Below are positions 7,727-15,420 of a stretch of DNA of 28,880 nucleotides, one piece after another. The translations under genes and the position numbers were made by a program. The notes beneath the pieces are model-generated. The model saw only the letters and a list, made by a program, of their open reading frames with translations. It was not told the origin of the DNA and did no database searches. Positions within the stretch are counted from its first letter, which is position 1, and each line of letters begins with the position of its first letter. Source of the DNA: a virus; IMG/VR virus record IMGVR_UViG_3300042939_000293, positions 1 through 28,880 of that record; one strand, 5' to 3'.

Positions 7727-9046
7727 ATGGCTTTTCAGCTACCCGACAGCTCGGGCGTAACCGGTACTGGGAGAATCGCTTCCGGTGTCACTGGTTCTGC
7801 CTACGCTGACCCGGCTTCAGTAACCGCTCCTGCTGGCGTAAACGTCGCTGGTTACGGTGCGTCACCGGCTACCGGTACGACGCTCCTTTCCCCGGCGATT
7901 CAGACCATCTGGTCGAAGGAGATTCTCTTTCAGGCCATGCCGGTCCTGCGCTTTGAGCAGTTCGCCGTAAAGAAGACGGAGCTGGGTGTCATGCCCGGTC
8001 TCACCGTCAACTTCATGCGCTACAACAACCTGCCGATCCCCTCGGGTCCGCTGGTTGAGGGCATCCGCATGAAGACCCATGGCATCTCGGCCCAGCAGTA
8101 CCGCATCACGGTTGCTGAGCAGGGCTTCGCCGTCGCTGTATCCGAGCTGCTCCTGAATGCCTCGTTCGATGACGTAATGGCCTCGGCCTCACGTCTTCTG
8201 GGCCGCAACATGGCCCTGTACATGGACGTACAGGCTCGTGAGACGCTCACCAGCGCATCCTCGGTTGTCTACGGGTACACCGGACCAACTGACCTGACGA
8301 CCAACTACGGCATCTACAACAAGGGCACGCAGGGCGACGCCATCACCGGTGGCACCAACAACCTCTCTGCTGGCGGGTACTTCTTCACCCCGCACGCCGT
8401 CAAGGATGCTGTTCTTGAGCTGTCCACGAAGAACATCCCCCGGCTGGGCGAGACCTACGTCTGCTTCATCCACCCGTCGCAGAGCCGTCAGCTCCGTGAC
8501 ACCCCGGAGTTCATCGAGGTCACCAAGTACGCCGCTCCCGGTAACTTCATGCTGGGCGAGATCGGCCGTCTCTACGATGTGGTCTTCATCGAGACCACGC
8601 AGGTAGGCACGGTCGCTCAGTCCGGTGCGAACACCTACCCGGCGCTTGAGACCTACGACAACGGCACCGCTCTTGACTGGCGCTCCTCGACCGAGCTTGA
8701 TGTCAACAAGGGCGACTCGACCGCTACTCTGGACGACAGCCCCTCGGCGTCGACCTCAGCGGAGCCAGACGAGGCTCCGGGTGAGACGGCGGTTCCGGGC
8801 TGGGACCAGAAGTGGCCGAACCCGTACCCGGACAAGGTCCCGACCTCAGGTTCCGAGACCGCTGATGTCTTTGAGGCCATCATGCTCGGTGACAACGCCT
8901 TCGGGCACGCCATCTCCCTGCCGGTCGAGCTTCGTGACGGTGGTGTTCTTGACTTCGGTCGTGAGCACGCTCTCGCTTGGTACTCGATCTGGGGCTTTGG
9001 TCTCGTCACCGACAGCGCTGTCGTCAAGATCCGCACCAACGCCTGA
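7727..9046 (+). CDS. Major capsid protein (N4 gp56-like, HK97 fold)
   Basis: 439 residues that assemble the icosahedral shell. Recognition rests on the N4-gp56-type pattern: an N-terminal arm, LSPAIQTIWSKEILFQAMPVL (about 54-74), the glycine-rich TVNFMRYNNLP stretch (93-103), VAVSELLLNAS (136-146), HPSQSRQLRDTPEFI (249-263) and the LGEIGRLYDVVFIETTQV strand (276-293). An unusual low-complexity segment, rich in Asp, Ser, Pro and Thr, occupies about residues 293-376 before the fold resumes with DVFEAIMLGDNAFG. The Shine-Dalgarno sequence is GGAGGG. The codon choice is GC-richer than in many neighbours, as expected of a highly expressed gene. A strong hairpin follows the stop codon. Confidence 0.9.
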   Translation: MAFQLPDSSGVTGTGRIASGVTGSAYADPASVTAPAGVNVAGYGASPATGTTLLSPAIQTIWSKEILFQAMPVLRFEQFAVKKTELGVMPGLTVNFMRYNNLPIPSGPLVEGIRMKTHGISAQQYRITVAEQGFAVAVSELLLNASFDDVMASASRLLGRNMALYMDVQARETLTSASSVVYGYTGPTDLTTNYGIYNKGTQGDAITGGTNNLSAGGYFFTPHAVKDAVLELSTKNIPRLGETYVCFIHPSQSRQLRDTPEFIEVTKYAAPGNFMLGEIGRLYDVVFIETTQVGTVAQSGANTYPALETYDNGTALDWRSSTELDVNKGDSTATLDDSPSASTSAEPDEAPGETAVPGWDQKWPNPYPDKVPTSGSETADVFEAIMLGDNAFGHAISLPVELRDGGVLDFGREHALAWYSIWGFGLVTDSAVVKIRTNA

Positions 9047-9073
9047 TCTACCGCCCCCTGAGGGCACTTATTG

Positions 9074-9105
9074 GGGGAGGGGGTCTCTTTCGGGGCCTCC
9101 TCCCC
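9074..9105 (+). terminator. Hairpin after the capsid gene, probable transcription terminator
   Basis: GGGGAGGGGG pairs with CCTCCTCCCC over 10 bp (one G-T wobble) around a 12-nt loop, 27 nt after the capsid stop codon. No long T-run follows (TAGTAGATT), so termination may be partial or factor-assisted. A terminator or attenuator directly after the capsid gene is common in phages and sets the excess of capsid protein over downstream products. Confidence 0.6.
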
Positions 9106-9143
9106 TAGTAGATTCGTACAACTTTTACCGGAGGTAACTCATC

Positions 9144-9449
9144 ATGGCGAGCAAGGTAGAAACCGTTGAGGTTCAGGAGGAAGCCACTCCTGAGGACGCT
9201 GAGAGGATCGGCACACTCAACTCGGTTCTTTCAGAACCGGAGGTCGTAGTCGGCGAACCTGAAGAGGTTGTGGTCCCCCGCAACCGTGGCATCGCCACCT
9301 ACGTAGTCCGGGTTAACTCAGACATCGAGGACATGTCGTACGTAGCCTCCGGAAAGGTGGAGCGCTACAATTTCAAGGCAGGGCACGAGTACCGGGTTCC
9401 TTGGTACATCGCTCAGGAACTTGAGAACAACGGCAGAATCTGGCACTAA
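9144..9449 (+). CDS. Hypothetical structural protein, 101 aa
   Basis: ATG start with a strong GGAGG. The first 45 residues are acidic and low-complexity (Glu/Val/Pro); the C-terminal half is a compact beta-type domain ending NFKAGHEYRVPWYIAQELEN before a final GRIWH. The C-terminal pattern (G-x-EYRVP followed by A-x-ELE-x-NG) is of a kind seen in small proteins downstream of capsid genes in several phages; I do not have a named family for it. A head decoration or head-completion role is possible from its place directly after the capsid gene and terminator. Confidence 0.78.
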   Translation: MASKVETVEVQEEATPEDAERIGTLNSVLSEPEVVVGEPEEVVVPRNRGIATYVVRVNSDIEDMSYVASGKVERYNFKAGHEYRVPWYIAQELENNGRIWH

Positions 9450-9458
9450 GGAGCCATC

Positions 9459-9959
9459 ATGAGTATCGCTACAGTTCACGGCTACAGCATGTTCTACGTG
9501 ACTCAGCGTCAGATTAAGGACACCCCTGCTGGTGTTCTTGCTAACACGGTCACCGCTGTAAACAACAGCCCGGGAACTTTCAGCACGGGTGTTGTTCCTA
9601 ACACCCTCAAGGAGCTGAACGAGCGATACACCGTTGCTAACGACTTCGGTAGTGGATCCACCACGGCGTGGACGGCTATCCAGTGGGTCACCATCGGCTC
9701 TGGTCGTCACTACCGCTGGGACGGCACCACCAATAAGTGGGTTGCCGCTACCCTCGCTACCGGGGTCGCTTCTGGCGTTACTGAGCGCAAGTTCACTGGG
9801 GGCCGTTACCCCCAGACTGTTGAGGAGCTTGAGTCCAGCGATTTCGGGCAGACCGATGCGTGGGCCGAGGGCGAGTTTGTTTATCTCGTAAAGACCGGTG
9901 GTACGGATAAGTACTACTGGGACGGTACGGAGTGGCAGGCTGGCGAAGCTCCCGCCTGA
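9459..9959 (+). CDS. Virion-associated protein with paired W-D-G-W motifs, 166 aa
   Basis: ATG start with AAGGAG, 9 nt after the previous stop. Two copies of a short aromatic motif occur, HYRWDGTTNKWV at about 84-95 and KYYWDGTEWQAG at about 151-162. This Y-x-W-D-G-x-W pattern is widespread in phage fibre and decoration proteins and forms small beta-hairpins. The rest is Thr/Gly/Ser-rich and beta-like. The position suggests a head or neck fibre component. I cannot assign a specific function. Confidence 0.78.
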   Translation: MSIATVHGYSMFYVTQRQIKDTPAGVLANTVTAVNNSPGTFSTGVVPNTLKELNERYTVANDFGSGSTTAWTAIQWVTIGSGRHYRWDGTTNKWVAATLATGVASGVTERKFTGGRYPQTVEELESSDFGQTDAWAEGEFVYLVKTGGTDKYYWDGTEWQAGEAPA

Positions 9960-9974
9960 TCGGAGTAAAACTAC

Positions 9975-10646
9975 ATGCCCCTCGATCCGTCTTGGTGGGC
10001 CGTTGGTGGCCCATTCGCCGACAATACGACTGGCGATATCACTGCACAGGACCTCCGCTCGTTCGCCCAAGAAGTTGGGACCGAGGGAAGTTCAGCGGAC
10101 TGGTTCAACTACGAGCCTGACCTGTACTACGACGCCATTGAGTACAAGACAGTTGATCTGGCGCAGACGATCTGGTTCAACCTGCCAGCGTCCCCGACGT
10201 TCTATGAGCAGTCGATCAACTGGAGTTCTTCTACCGACGCTGGCTCCCGGACGGTCTGGAACTACGTCTCTGACGAGGAGATGTTTCTCTACGTCTCTCT
10301 AGTTCCCGGAAGCCTCACCCTGACGAATATCGGCGAGGACGTGAGCATCACTCCGATTGTTGTCATTTCTGAAGACGACGCAGAAAGCCCGGTATACGTA
10401 GGGGCTACCAAAAACGTCTGGCCCATTGATAAGACCCAGACCACCTCATCCGCAGGAACGGTGTCTGTTGATCTCAACCTGACCAAGTTCCTCAGGTTCC
10501 CATCGGCTCACCGATCCGTACGAGTAGGTGTGTTGCTCACCCCTCCCAGCGGTGAGCCGATTTCACCTATCGCAGAAGGAACCTTTGTAGCCGCTGCTGA
10601 CATGCGGGTTCTCGTTATGACGAGACTTGCATCTGTCATCGATTGA
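9975..10646 (+). CDS. Hypothetical structural protein, 223 aa
   Basis: ATG start with GGAG about 10 nt upstream and a 15-nt gap from the preceding gene. The sequence is beta-rich (alternating hydrophobic residues, many Thr, Ser, Val), with Trp-rich N-terminal residues (PSWWAVGG) and no cysteine, signal peptide or membrane helix. The composition is that of phage beta-sandwich structural proteins. I do not recognise the family. Its place before a tail-collar fibre gene suggests a fibre partner or attachment protein. Confidence 0.75.
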   Translation: MPLDPSWWAVGGPFADNTTGDITAQDLRSFAQEVGTEGSSADWFNYEPDLYYDAIEYKTVDLAQTIWFNLPASPTFYEQSINWSSSTDAGSRTVWNYVSDEEMFLYVSLVPGSLTLTNIGEDVSITPIVVISEDDAESPVYVGATKNVWPIDKTQTTSSAGTVSVDLNLTKFLRFPSAHRSVRVGVLLTPPSGEPISPIAEGTFVAAADMRVLVMTRLASVID

Positions 10647-10658
10647 TAGGATCCGTCC

Positions 10659-12281
10659 ATGGCTAACCGGGCAGGCTTCTACGTACCCAATGCTGGGTAC
10701 GAGATCAACGGCACCAAGATCGCATCCAATCGTCAGGCCGAGCCCGATGCCGGTGACTTCTCAATCCTTGGCAACCCCCGCTACGGGGTACTACAGGGAT
10801 TCGATTACTCCATCAGTACCGGTAGCTTCTCTCTATCCAGCTCAACGAACATCGGTATTGTCGACGGGGCATTCTTTTCGCTGGTCTCTGGTAGCAATGT
10901 TTCGCTGACGGCGGGCGGGGATGCAGACCGGTTCGATCTCGTTGTCGCCGACAGTTCCGGTCTTTCTTTGATTACTGGGGTACCCGCCAGTAAGCCAGTA
11001 TTTCCGGAGATTCCGGACGGAAAGCTGGTTGTTGCCGCTGTATTTGTTCCGGCAACCGTGGCAGCTAGTGCGCTAGCAGCGCAGAACGTCATCGATAAGC
11101 GCTATCTGATCCCACAGGGATCTCGTGGCTCGGTGTCTGGGTCGTCTGTGTTCCTAGAGAACAAGGCTGCTGGAACAACCACCACATTCAAGGTCACTGG
11201 AGACGGGTCGACATCGATTGGCGACGTTACGTTCTCTCCGAACATCAATGACGGTGTGACAGTTTCCGGTGGCGAACTGACCCTTGATGAGACACTCTCG
11301 GTCAACGGGGATGTATTTGTCACTGGGAAGGTAGAGGCCGACGGTCGGGTACTTGGCTCCAACCTGCTCTATGGGTCAGGGACGCCTCTTTCAGGCGATG
11401 GCGCTACCGGATCGCTCTATCTGGATGAGCAGTACGGCCGAGCGTTCATCAAGCGCTCCACAGGGGGCTGGGCCGAGATTTACGCAGATGAGTACCCGCC
11501 GGGGACCATCATCTCCACAGTCCTGAAAGGTTCTACGGCCACAGACTACCTAGACGGATCGTGGCTGTTGTGTAACGGTCAACAGGTAGTGGCTTCTGAG
11601 TACCCTCGTCTTCAAGAGATCTTTGAGGCCGAGTACCCGTCGCTGGTTACGACGATCAGCGGAATCACTTACCTGATCATGCCGAATCTACAGGGCCGCA
11701 CCACCCTCGGGGCCAGCAGCACCTATTCGGCGGGTTCTTCTGGCGGGTCGGAGACAACGGTTCTGACCACTGCGAACATGCCAGCCCACAAGCACTTCAC
11801 GGAAAATACCACCAACCCCGGCGGTAGCCACGATCACAACATCAACGGATTTCCTCAGACCACAGAGTTCTCTGGTCGACACAGCCACACAATCGCTGAG
11901 GGCGGGGAGCACGTTCACGAGATCAACGACCCGGGGCACTTCCACGGTGGGGCTGACCACGGAATCAACACCCCTACGTTCTTCATTGCAGCAATGTGGG
12001 GCGGTCAGAACAAGATCGACGGACTCTTCAACGATTCGTCTCACACTTGGTCAGTGGACATTTCTTGGCAGACAGTCTCTGCCTACACGGGGGTTTCGGT
12101 TAAGCGTGGGGGCAGGCACACACACAGTGTTAGTGAGCACTTTGATCACTATCACGACGTGTACATCCAGTCCCAGCCTGCACACACCCACACGCTACCA
12201 ACAGAGTCCACGGTGGGTAATGGGCAGTCCTTCTCTCGGTTGCAGCCGTACTTCGCTGTCAACTACTACATCAAGGCGTAG
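10659..12281 (+). CDS. Fibre protein with phage tail collar domain and His-rich HxH tip
   Basis: 540 residues. The N-terminal 150 residues look like a fibre-base domain (VVAAVFVPATVA and DKRYLIP at about 125-151). Residues about 160-285 are beta-repeat-like (SPNINDGVTVSGGELTLDET). Residues about 282-350 are a tail collar domain, PPGTIISTVLKG...GSWLLCNGQ...MPNLQGRTTLG, as in T4 short-tail-fibre-type tips. After it come nine HxH motifs between about 377 and 511 (HKH, HDH, HSH, HVH, HFH, HTH, HYH, HTH and neighbours), the pattern that coordinates metal ions along trimeric fibre needles such as the T4 gp37 tip. The protein is likely a trimeric receptor-binding fibre. Shine-Dalgarno AGGAT. Its position after capsid genes rather than after the baseplate is unusual. 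Confidence 0.88.
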   Translation: MANRAGFYVPNAGYEINGTKIASNRQAEPDAGDFSILGNPRYGVLQGFDYSISTGSFSLSSSTNIGIVDGAFFSLVSGSNVSLTAGGDADRFDLVVADSSGLSLITGVPASKPVFPEIPDGKLVVAAVFVPATVAASALAAQNVIDKRYLIPQGSRGSVSGSSVFLENKAAGTTTTFKVTGDGSTSIGDVTFSPNINDGVTVSGGELTLDETLSVNGDVFVTGKVEADGRVLGSNLLYGSGTPLSGDGATGSLYLDEQYGRAFIKRSTGGWAEIYADEYPPGTIISTVLKGSTATDYLDGSWLLCNGQQVVASEYPRLQEIFEAEYPSLVTTISGITYLIMPNLQGRTTLGASSTYSAGSSGGSETTVLTTANMPAHKHFTENTTNPGGSHDHNINGFPQTTEFSGRHSHTIAEGGEHVHEINDPGHFHGGADHGINTPTFFIAAMWGGQNKIDGLFNDSSHTWSVDISWQTVSAYTGVSVKRGGRHTHSVSEHFDHYHDVYIQSQPAHTHTLPTESTVGNGQSFSRLQPYFAVNYYIKA

Positions 12282-12283
12282 TC

Positions 12284-12586
12284 GTGGGTAGCTTTCCGCT
12301 CACTGAAGACGGATTCGGCCCTCTGCTCGACAACGCTCAGGTTGGGTACAGCTCAGAGCTGTTTAAGTACAGCACTGACGCCGGTACTAACTACACGCCT
12401 GATTTCTCCGGACCCATGTGGACCGAGGTCTCCTTGGGCCTTTCCAGTGTTACCAACATTGGTATGAACGAGTACGGTCTCGTATTTGACGATGTCTTCT
12501 CCGGCATCATCAACGTGGACGACACCGTAGACAGTGATTCAGACTTCCGAGCGGTTACCGATCTCTCTGACGAAACGATTGTTTGA
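12284..12586 (+). CDS. Hypothetical protein, 100 aa
   Basis: A GTG start 2 nt after the fibre stop, with AAGG inside the end of the fibre gene as a possible ribosome binding site; the close spacing suggests coupling to the fibre gene. The protein is acidic (a run of Asp near the C-terminus, VDDTVDSDSDF) with beta-type hydrophobic spacing and no recognised motif. It may be a small fibre-associated protein or chaperone, which is inferred from the neighbourhood only. Confidence 0.68.
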   Translation: MGSFPLTEDGFGPLLDNAQVGYSSELFKYSTDAGTNYTPDFSGPMWTEVSLGLSSVTNIGMNEYGLVFDDVFSGIINVDDTVDSDSDFRAVTDLSDETIV

Positions 12587-13035
12587 TGTCGATCACACCA
12601 GAGTTCTCTGCCGACCTGCTGAAAGCGCTCGTAGGGTACAAGACCATCTCTCCTGCTACTACGACAAGGTACTTGGCGCTTTCTACTTCACTGTTCGCAG
12701 ACCAACCCGGCACGCCGTCTGTAGTGAGCGCACCTGATGGCGAGCTGACGGACCCCGGTTACGAGCGGCGTATCATTTCTGATACGGGCATCTGGACAGC
12801 ACCGGACAGCTCGGAGTCTGGCCTGTTTATCGAGAATGCGGAGTCGATCTCATTTGGTCCCTTTACCGCTAACGGCGACGACATTCAGTCGTGGTTCATC
12901 ACCAGCGCTCCCCCGGGAACGACCCCAACGGATGCCAGCATCAAGGCGTGGGGAGTCCTGAGCGAGCCGAAGCAGGTAGTAGAATCTCTACAGGTAGTGT
13001 GGCTCCCCAACTCCTTTCGAATCACTGCATCCTGA
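12586..13035 (+). CDS. Fibre-associated beta-sandwich protein, 149 aa
   Basis: The ATG at 12586 overlaps the preceding stop by 1 nt (TGATG), so I chose it over an in-frame TTG just upstream. The sequence has the layout of a phage structural domain often found beside fibre genes: an N-terminal helix (LLKALVGYK), a strand YLALSTSLF (about 29-37), then GYERRIIS, ISFGPFTANGDDIQSWFITS, and a Trp-containing closing strand. I know this pattern from uncharacterised fibre-proximal proteins and cannot give a named function. Confidence 0.75.
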   Translation: MSITPEFSADLLKALVGYKTISPATTTRYLALSTSLFADQPGTPSVVSAPDGELTDPGYERRIISDTGIWTAPDSSESGLFIENAESISFGPFTANGDDIQSWFITSAPPGTTPTDASIKAWGVLSEPKQVVESLQVVWLPNSFRITAS

Positions 13036-13088
13036 GAAACGAACCGTAACCTCCGCTTCAGGAGAGTCACTCCCTCAGGACCGGTATC

Positions 13089-13739
13089 GTGGACGAGCTA
13101 AATTTCTCAGTGGAGACAGCCGTGGAGGCACCCTACTCAAGGCACATCAATGCCACCCTGCTATCTCCGTCTCAGGCGGTGCCATTGCGGGACGATCTGG
13201 AGATCGTTCGTGGTGATCAGGTCGATCTCTACTACCTCTGGAACAACGTCGTCTACACCCCAGAGAGGCCGCTGGACGCTGACGACCTACCGATGTATGC
13301 GGCATCGGAGACTGTTCCCGAAGAGGTAACCGCCAGCCCTACCCCGCTCATCGCTCCTTGGAAGCAGCTCTACTGGCACGCCGAAGTACGTAATACCTAC
13401 TTGTCATCGATTCGTACGTTCAACGGCTGGGTCCCTTGGTACGGCAGGCGCCCGGACTGGTCATGGTGGCAGGGCTACTCCCTCGTGGGGATCTTTGAGG
13501 TTGAAGCGGTCTACGACGCTGACAAGGGCGGGACAGTTACTCATCTCATTCTTCCCTCTCTCAGTTCCTCCAAGATCAAGCCCGGGGGTCACTACTTCTG
13601 GGACCTTGAGTCCGCTGTCCCGGCAGAGTGGAACGAGGAGGATCCTCCGGAACCGATCAAGTACACCGGTCTCAAGACCAGAGTTTCTGGTCGCTGCGTG
13701 GTTCACGCAGACTGGACCCTGAGCACCCCCATCGCTTGA
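13089..13739 (+). CDS. Hypothetical structural protein, 216 aa
   Basis: GTG start with CAGGA about 8 nt upstream, after a 53-nt gap. The middle is rich in Trp and Tyr (about residues 91-130, including WVPWYGRRPDWSWWQGYS), which is a striking aromatic patch; the C-terminal part has alternating beta-strand character. No signal peptide or membrane helix. The stop lies 1 nt before the next gene. The aromatic patch could mark a carbohydrate- or protein-binding face, but I do not recognise the family. Confidence 0.75.
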   Translation: MDELNFSVETAVEAPYSRHINATLLSPSQAVPLRDDLEIVRGDQVDLYYLWNNVVYTPERPLDADDLPMYAASETVPEEVTASPTPLIAPWKQLYWHAEVRNTYLSSIRTFNGWVPWYGRRPDWSWWQGYSLVGIFEVEAVYDADKGGTVTHLILPSLSSSKIKPGGHYFWDLESAVPAEWNEEDPPEPIKYTGLKTRVSGRCVVHADWTLSTPIA

Positions 13740-13740
13740 T

Positions 13741-14538
13741 ATGGCTGCAAACTCAATCCCCGAACTTGGTCAGGCTGCCCGGAATCACCTTCGTGACTTC
13801 CCGGTGTTCTTTGAGGACACGTACCAGCCGCTTCAGTCGGCAACGGTCAAACTCAGCCACCCTCTAATTGCATCACTTGAACTACGTTCAGTAGCTGACG
13901 GTACCGAAGTTACTGACTTCCACATCGATTACCGCAACGGAGTTATCAAGCTGAACGATCCCGAGGCACTACAGGCTGGGGTCTACGCCGTTGGATACCA
14001 CTACGAATGGTTCCTAGACGAGGACCTGACGTACTTCGCTGAACTCGTGGTCAACGAACATCTGTACGACCGGACGGACGTTACTGAGCTATCTCAGATG
14101 AGCGGCCCTGAGCAGCACACGATTGCCATCGGCACTCTGGTCTATGCCCTGTGGTCTCTGGTAACCGAGTTCTCCACAGAGATCGACGTGTCGACCCCTG
14201 AGGGCATGATGATTCCGGCCCACATGCGGTTCCAGCAGACGCTTCAGCTCTTCCAGTACTGGAGGCAGAAGTACGAGGAGATGGCGGCATCGCTCAACGT
14301 GGGCCTGATGAAGATCTCCGTGAAGGAACTTCGCCGTGTTTCTCGTCTCACAAACCGTTACGTTCCGACCTTCCGGGGACGAGAGGTGGACGACCCACGT
14401 CCACCCATTCGTGTGTTCCCCCAGATCGATCCGATAGTTCCCTCTCCCGAAGAGGGCGGCAGCGAGGGCGGGTCTCTGAACATGGACTACGGAATTGCTG
14501 GTGAGGGGTGGACCACCCTCGGAACCAGCGGGGGATAA
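13741..14538 (+). CDS. Probable head-tail connector (neck) protein
   Basis: 265 residues, ATG start 1 nt after the previous stop. The N-terminal 90 residues are beta-type; about residues 95-200 are helical (YFAELVVNEHLYDR, TIAIGTLVYALWSLVTEFST, MRFQQTLQLFQYWRQKYEEM), matching the helical bundle of head-tail adaptor proteins that sit below the portal. The C-terminal tail is Pro/Gly-rich. It precedes a second probable neck protein. The connector role is inferred from helix arrangement, size and order; the N-terminal beta domain is not typical of the shortest adaptors. Confidence 0.6.
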   Translation: MAANSIPELGQAARNHLRDFPVFFEDTYQPLQSATVKLSHPLIASLELRSVADGTEVTDFHIDYRNGVIKLNDPEALQAGVYAVGYHYEWFLDEDLTYFAELVVNEHLYDRTDVTELSQMSGPEQHTIAIGTLVYALWSLVTEFSTEIDVSTPEGMMIPAHMRFQQTLQLFQYWRQKYEEMAASLNVGLMKISVKELRRVSRLTNRYVPTFRGREVDDPRPPIRVFPQIDPIVPSPEEGGSEGGSLNMDYGIAGEGWTTLGTSGG

Positions 14539-14544
14539 CTACTG

Positions 14545-15420
14545 ATGGCAGTTGATGTTCGCCGGGAGATGAAGTACATCTGGAAGGAGTACGACAAGTA
14601 CTTCTCCACCATTGGTGAAGAGATCATCTGGTTCCGGTTCGATTCCCAAGAGTCCCGGTGGGATGACGTGTACGACGAGGGCGGTCTGACTTACCAGACT
14701 GGTATTCGTATCCCTGTACTGTGGATCGACCAGATTGAAGACCCGGAGCAGTACTCCGGTGAGGGCCGACGCCCCACACAGAGGGTTCGATTCGCATGCT
14801 CATCCCGGTCTCTTCGTGCCCGAGGAATCGGCACAGATGAGGCCCACGGTGCTGGTCCGTTTCCCTCTCCTACGTATGCGCCTGATCCTTCTCAGATCGG
14901 CAGAGACTCCGCAGCATGGCTGGATGACCGTCTTAACGACATCATCTTCTACGACGGCCGTTTCTACTCGGTCTCCAACTTCCAGATCCGTGGTAGGACC
15001 CCACAGGGAGACATCATCATCGGTATCGCTGGTCTGGAGATGCAGATGGATGAGTTCCCGCATGACCTGTTCCCGTGGAACACCCCATTCGTCACCCCTG
15101 ACCCCGATACAGATGATGTATCTACCCTCGACCTCTCGGTCGAGCTTGGGTCGGACGCCACGTTCCTCATTGAATTCGATTCAACCGATCTCACCGGGTC
15201 AACGTGGCTAGCCGAGGTATTCAGCGGCACCGAGGTTGTTGCCTCGTTTGAGGTTGATTCTTCCGAACAGAATCAAGGCGCAGTTCGGATCACCTTGCTC
15301 TCTGAGGACATCGCTGATCTGTCCATCGATGGGCGTTATTCTTGGAAGATGACTCAGTTCTTTGACGACGTAGACAACGTCATCTACAGGGGAACGCTTG
15401 AGGTAGTAGAAGACCGATGA
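14545..15420 (+). CDS. Probable head-closure (stopper) protein fused to a fibre-type beta domain
   Basis: 291 residues. The N-terminal part (about 1-180) has the look of a head-closure protein: an N-terminal helix, then strands such as [14 protein letters not shown] and [11 protein letters not shown], and [20 protein letters not shown] at 136-155. The C-terminal part (about 193-291), after a Pro/Asp linker, resembles the beta-sandwich seen at the base of phage fibres (BppU N-terminal-like): [50 protein letters not shown] and a final GTLEVVED. The stop overlaps the ATG of the large fibre gene by 4 nt (ATGA), so the two are translationally coupled. The fusion suggests a neck protein that also holds a fibre. 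Both domain calls are resemblance-based. Confidence 0.6.
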   Translation: MAVDVRREMKYIWKEYDKYFSTIGEEIIWFRFDSQESRWDDVYDEGGLTYQTGIRIPVLWIDQIEDPEQYSGEGRRPTQRVRFACSSRSLRARGIGTDEAHGAGPFPSPTYAPDPSQIGRDSAAWLDDRLNDIIFYDGRFYSVSNFQIRGRTPQGDIIIGIAGLEMQMDEFPHDLFPWNTPFVTPDPDTDDVSTLDLSVELGSDATFLIEFDSTDLTGSTWLAEVFSGTEVVASFEVDSSEQNQGAVRITLLSEDIADLSIDGRYSWKMTQFFDDVDNVIYRGTLEVVEDR

